A DNA stretch of 64,000 nucleotides from Streptomyces sp. B21-083 (GTDB lineage: Bacteria; Actinomycetota; Actinomycetes; Streptomycetales; Streptomycetaceae), in NCBI RefSeq assembly GCF_036898825.1, contig NZ_JARUND010000001.1, positions 1,364,001 through 1,428,000 on the forward strand. The letters run 5' to 3'. A program made the position numbers and the translations under genes. Below the pieces are notes generated by a model, which searched no databases, was not told where the DNA came from, and saw only the letters and a list, made by a program, of their open reading frames with translations. Shown piece by piece: positions 62,243 through 64,000 of this stretch (within the stretch, counting starts at the first letter, position 1; each line of letters starts with the position of its first letter).

Positions 62243-63450
62243 GCCGTCTGAAGGACGTCTACATCGTCGACGCCGTACGCACCCCGATCGGCCGCTACAA
62301 CGGCGCCCTGGCCGGTGTCCGTCCGGACGACCTCGCCGCGCACGCCATCCGTGAACTCCTCGCCCGTACGCCCGGTCTGGACCCCTCCCGTGTCGATGAC
62401 GTCTACTTCGGCAACGCCAACGGCGCCGGTGAGGACAACCGCAACGTCGCCCGTATGGCCGGTCTGCTCGCCGGACTGCCCACCTCCGTCCCCGGCGTCA
62501 CCGTCAACCGGCTGTGCGCCTCGGGCCTGGAAGCGGTGATCCAGGCCGCCCGTGCCATCGCCGTCGGCGACGCCTCCATCGTGCTCGCGGGCGGTGTGGA
62601 GTCCATGACCCGCGCCCCCTACGTCCTGCCCAAGAACGACCGGCCCTTCCCCGCCGGGCACACCGAGCTGTACTCGACGACGCTCGGCTGGCGTATGACC
62701 AACCCGAGGATGGACCCGCGCTGGACCATCCCGCTGGGTGAGTCCGCCGAACTCATCGCCGACAAGCACAAGATCACCCGCGAGCAGCAGGACGAGTTCG
62801 CCCTCACCAGCCACCGCAAGGCCGCCGCCGCCCAGCAGACAGGCCTGTTCGACGCCGAACTCGCACCCGTCCCCATCCCGCAGCGCAAGGGTGACCCGGT
62901 CACCTTCGCCGCCGACGAATCGGTACGCGCCGACGCCTCCCTGGCAGCCATGGCCAAGCTCAAGCCGTCCTTCCGTACGGACGGCGGCACCGTCACGGCC
63001 GGCAACGCCTCCCCCCTCAACGACGGCGCCGCCGCTCTCCTCCTGGTCGACGAGGAAGGCCTGAAGGCCACCGGCCGCGAACCTCTCGCCCGCGTGTCGG
63101 CGACCGGCGTCTCCGCGATCGACCCGGACTACTTCGGCCTCGCTCCCGTAGAAGCCGTCAACCGGGCACTCGCCAAGGCGGGCAAGGCATTTGACGAGCT
63201 GTCAACTCTCGAACTGAACGAGGCGTTCGCCGCCCAGGTCGTCGGCTGCGTCGCCGAATGGCCCGAGTTCGACCCGGCGGTCCTCAACCCGCAGGGCGGC
63301 GCCATCGCCCTCGGCCACCCGCTCGGCGCCTCCGGTGCCCGGCTCGCCGGGACCGTCGCCCACCAACTCGCCCGCAAGGGCACGGGAGTCGGTGTCGCCA
63401 CCCTCTGCATCGGCGTGGGCCAGGGTCTCGCCCTCGTCCTCGAACGCTAG
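62239..63450 (+). CDS. pcaF: 3-oxoadipyl-CoA thiolase
   Basis: 403 residues. Thiolase motifs: [11 protein letters not shown] (nucleophilic Cys near 91), [15 protein letters not shown] and TLCIGVGQG (second Cys near 390). It cleaves 3-oxoadipyl-CoA to succinyl-CoA and acetyl-CoA. Placement after pcaIJ and before pcaH distinguishes it from fatty-acid thiolases. GTG 62239 overlaps the pcaJ stop. Confidence 0.95.
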   Translation: MSRLKDVYIVDAVRTPIGRYNGALAGVRPDDLAAHAIRELLARTPGLDPSRVDDVYFGNANGAGEDNRNVARMAGLLAGLPTSVPGVTVNRLCASGLEAVIQAARAIAVGDASIVLAGGVESMTRAPYVLPKNDRPFPAGHTELYSTTLGWRMTNPRMDPRWTIPLGESAELIADKHKITREQQDEFALTSHRKAAAAQQTGLFDAELAPVPIPQRKGDPVTFAADESVRADASLAAMAKLKPSFRTDGGTVTAGNASPLNDGAAALLLVDEEGLKATGREPLARVSATGVSAIDPDYFGLAPVEAVNRALAKAGKAFDELSTLELNEAFAAQVVGCVAEWPEFDPAVLNPQGGAIALGHPLGASGARLAGTVAHQLARKGTGVGVATLCIGVGQGLALVLER

Positions 63451-63459
63451 GAACTCCCC

Positions 63460-64000
63460 ATGGCTCTCTCCCAGTCGGACATCGACACCGAGGTCAGCGA
63501 CCTCCAGGACGCCTACGACAAGGCGGTCGCGGAAGGCGCGCCCGTGCAGAACCATCCGCCGCGCGACTACGCCCCGTACCGCAGCTCGGTGCTGCGGTAC
63601 CCGAAGCAGCCGCTGGTCGCGGTGAGCGGTGGGGACCCCGAGACGGTCGAGCTGTCGGGGCCGGTGTTCGGAGTCACCGACATCACCGAGATCGACAGCG
63701 ACCTGACCATCCAGCACCAGGGCGAGCCGCTCGGCGAGCGCATCACCGTCTCCGGCCGGCTCCTCGACCGGGACGGGCGCCCCGTGCGCGGTCAGCTGAT
63801 CGAGCTGTGGCAGGCCAACGCCTCCGGCCGATACGCGCATCTGCGGGACCAGCACCCGGCGCCGCTCGACCCCAACTTCACCGGTGTGGGACGGGTCCTG
63901 ACAGACGATCAGGGACGGTACCGGTTCACCACGATCAAGCCGGGCGCCTACCCGTGGCGCAACCACACCAACGCCTGGCGCCCGGCGCACATCCATTTCT
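63460..64000 (+). CDS. pcaH: Protocatechuate 3,4-dioxygenase beta subunit, cut by window end
   Basis: The first 180 residues. It opens the ring of protocatechuate between the hydroxyls. Iron-ligand candidates are Tyr125 (SGRYAHLRD), Tyr164 (GAYPWR), His177 and His179 (WRPAHIHF), as expected for the Fe(III)-binding beta subunit. Start ATG lies 9 nt past the pcaF stop. pcaG should follow outside the window. Confidence 0.94.
   Translation, partial: MALSQSDIDTEVSDLQDAYDKAVAEGAPVQNHPPRDYAPYRSSVLRYPKQPLVAVSGGDPETVELSGPVFGVTDITEIDSDLTIQHQGEPLGERITVSGRLLDRDGRPVRGQLIELWQANASGRYAHLRDQHPAPLDPNFTGVGRVLTDDQGRYRFTTIKPGAYPWRNHTNAWRPAHIHF

Overview
The window is high-GC actinobacterial chromosome. GTG and TTG starts, GTGA/TGATG stop-start overlaps, an SsgA-like sporulation protein, a WhiB-like protein, a small laccase and Streptomyces-type intergenic repeats all point to Streptomyces. 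From memory of S. coelicolor, gene order matches roughly SCO6767 (ispG) down to SCO6700 (pcaH), so this is core or sub-core chromosome and not an island. The two window-edge genes, ispG and pcaH, are cut.

Layout. (1) 1-9506, minus strand: the hopanoid operon hpnC-hpnD-small ORF-hpnE-polyprenyl synthase-shc-hpnG-hpnH-ispG, most genes joined by 1-4 nt overlaps. It makes FPP, then squalene, then hopene and adenosylhopane-derived C35 hopanoids. shc carries a one-base frameshift just before its catalytic DxDD motif. (2) 9826-16919, minus strand: seven tightly packed genes (two CDP-alcohol phosphotransferases, a nucleotidyltransferase, a glycerol-1-phosphate-dehydrogenase-like enzyme, a GT2 glycosyltransferase and a two-part ABC exporter). 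They look like a system for making and exporting a phosphodiester-containing surface polymer. (3) 17341-28005: metal efflux, idi, an ATPase/anti-sigma-type protein, an enoyl-CoA hydratase, a PfpI-family protein beside a decayed AraC regulator, tex, an ABC-F protein, an unknown protein and a D-amino-acid-oxidase-like enzyme. (4) 28110-37715: a secreted peptidase pair, then fatty-acid beta-oxidation (FadB/FadA-like), a frameshifted CoA-transferase and a saccharopine-dehydrogenase-like protein. (5) 37745-41584: a small membrane protein, endonuclease V, a Rho_N-like small protein, an Asp-box exported protein and a TnpB-only transposon. (6) 41902-49404: an SsgD-like protein, an ABC-F protein with an attenuator-like leader, dimethylargininase, an acyl-ACP desaturase with three tandem operators, WhiB-like, VOC, a 21-unit minisatellite and a LacI regulator. 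(7) 49482-55410: small laccase divergent from a ThuA/PQQ-sugar-dehydrogenase fusion and a cupredoxin/DUF1080 protein, a possible extracellular copper-linked oxidation module. (8) 55492-57647: divergent NHEJ polymerase and ligase. (9) 57790-64000: a DUF3048 lipoprotein, 39 tandem heptamers, IclR, pcaV and the start of the protocatechuate (beta-ketoadipate) operon pcaIJFH.

The most notable observations are the frameshifts in shc and the CoA-transferase, the glycerol-phosphate polymer cluster, an intercalated 46-residue ORF in the hopanoid operon, three exactly spaced TACG-N4-CGTA boxes before the desaturase, the leader of the second ABC-F gene, the laccase/ThuA/cupredoxin module, an 85-bp nested inverted repeat after idi, and the two large tandem-repeat tracts.
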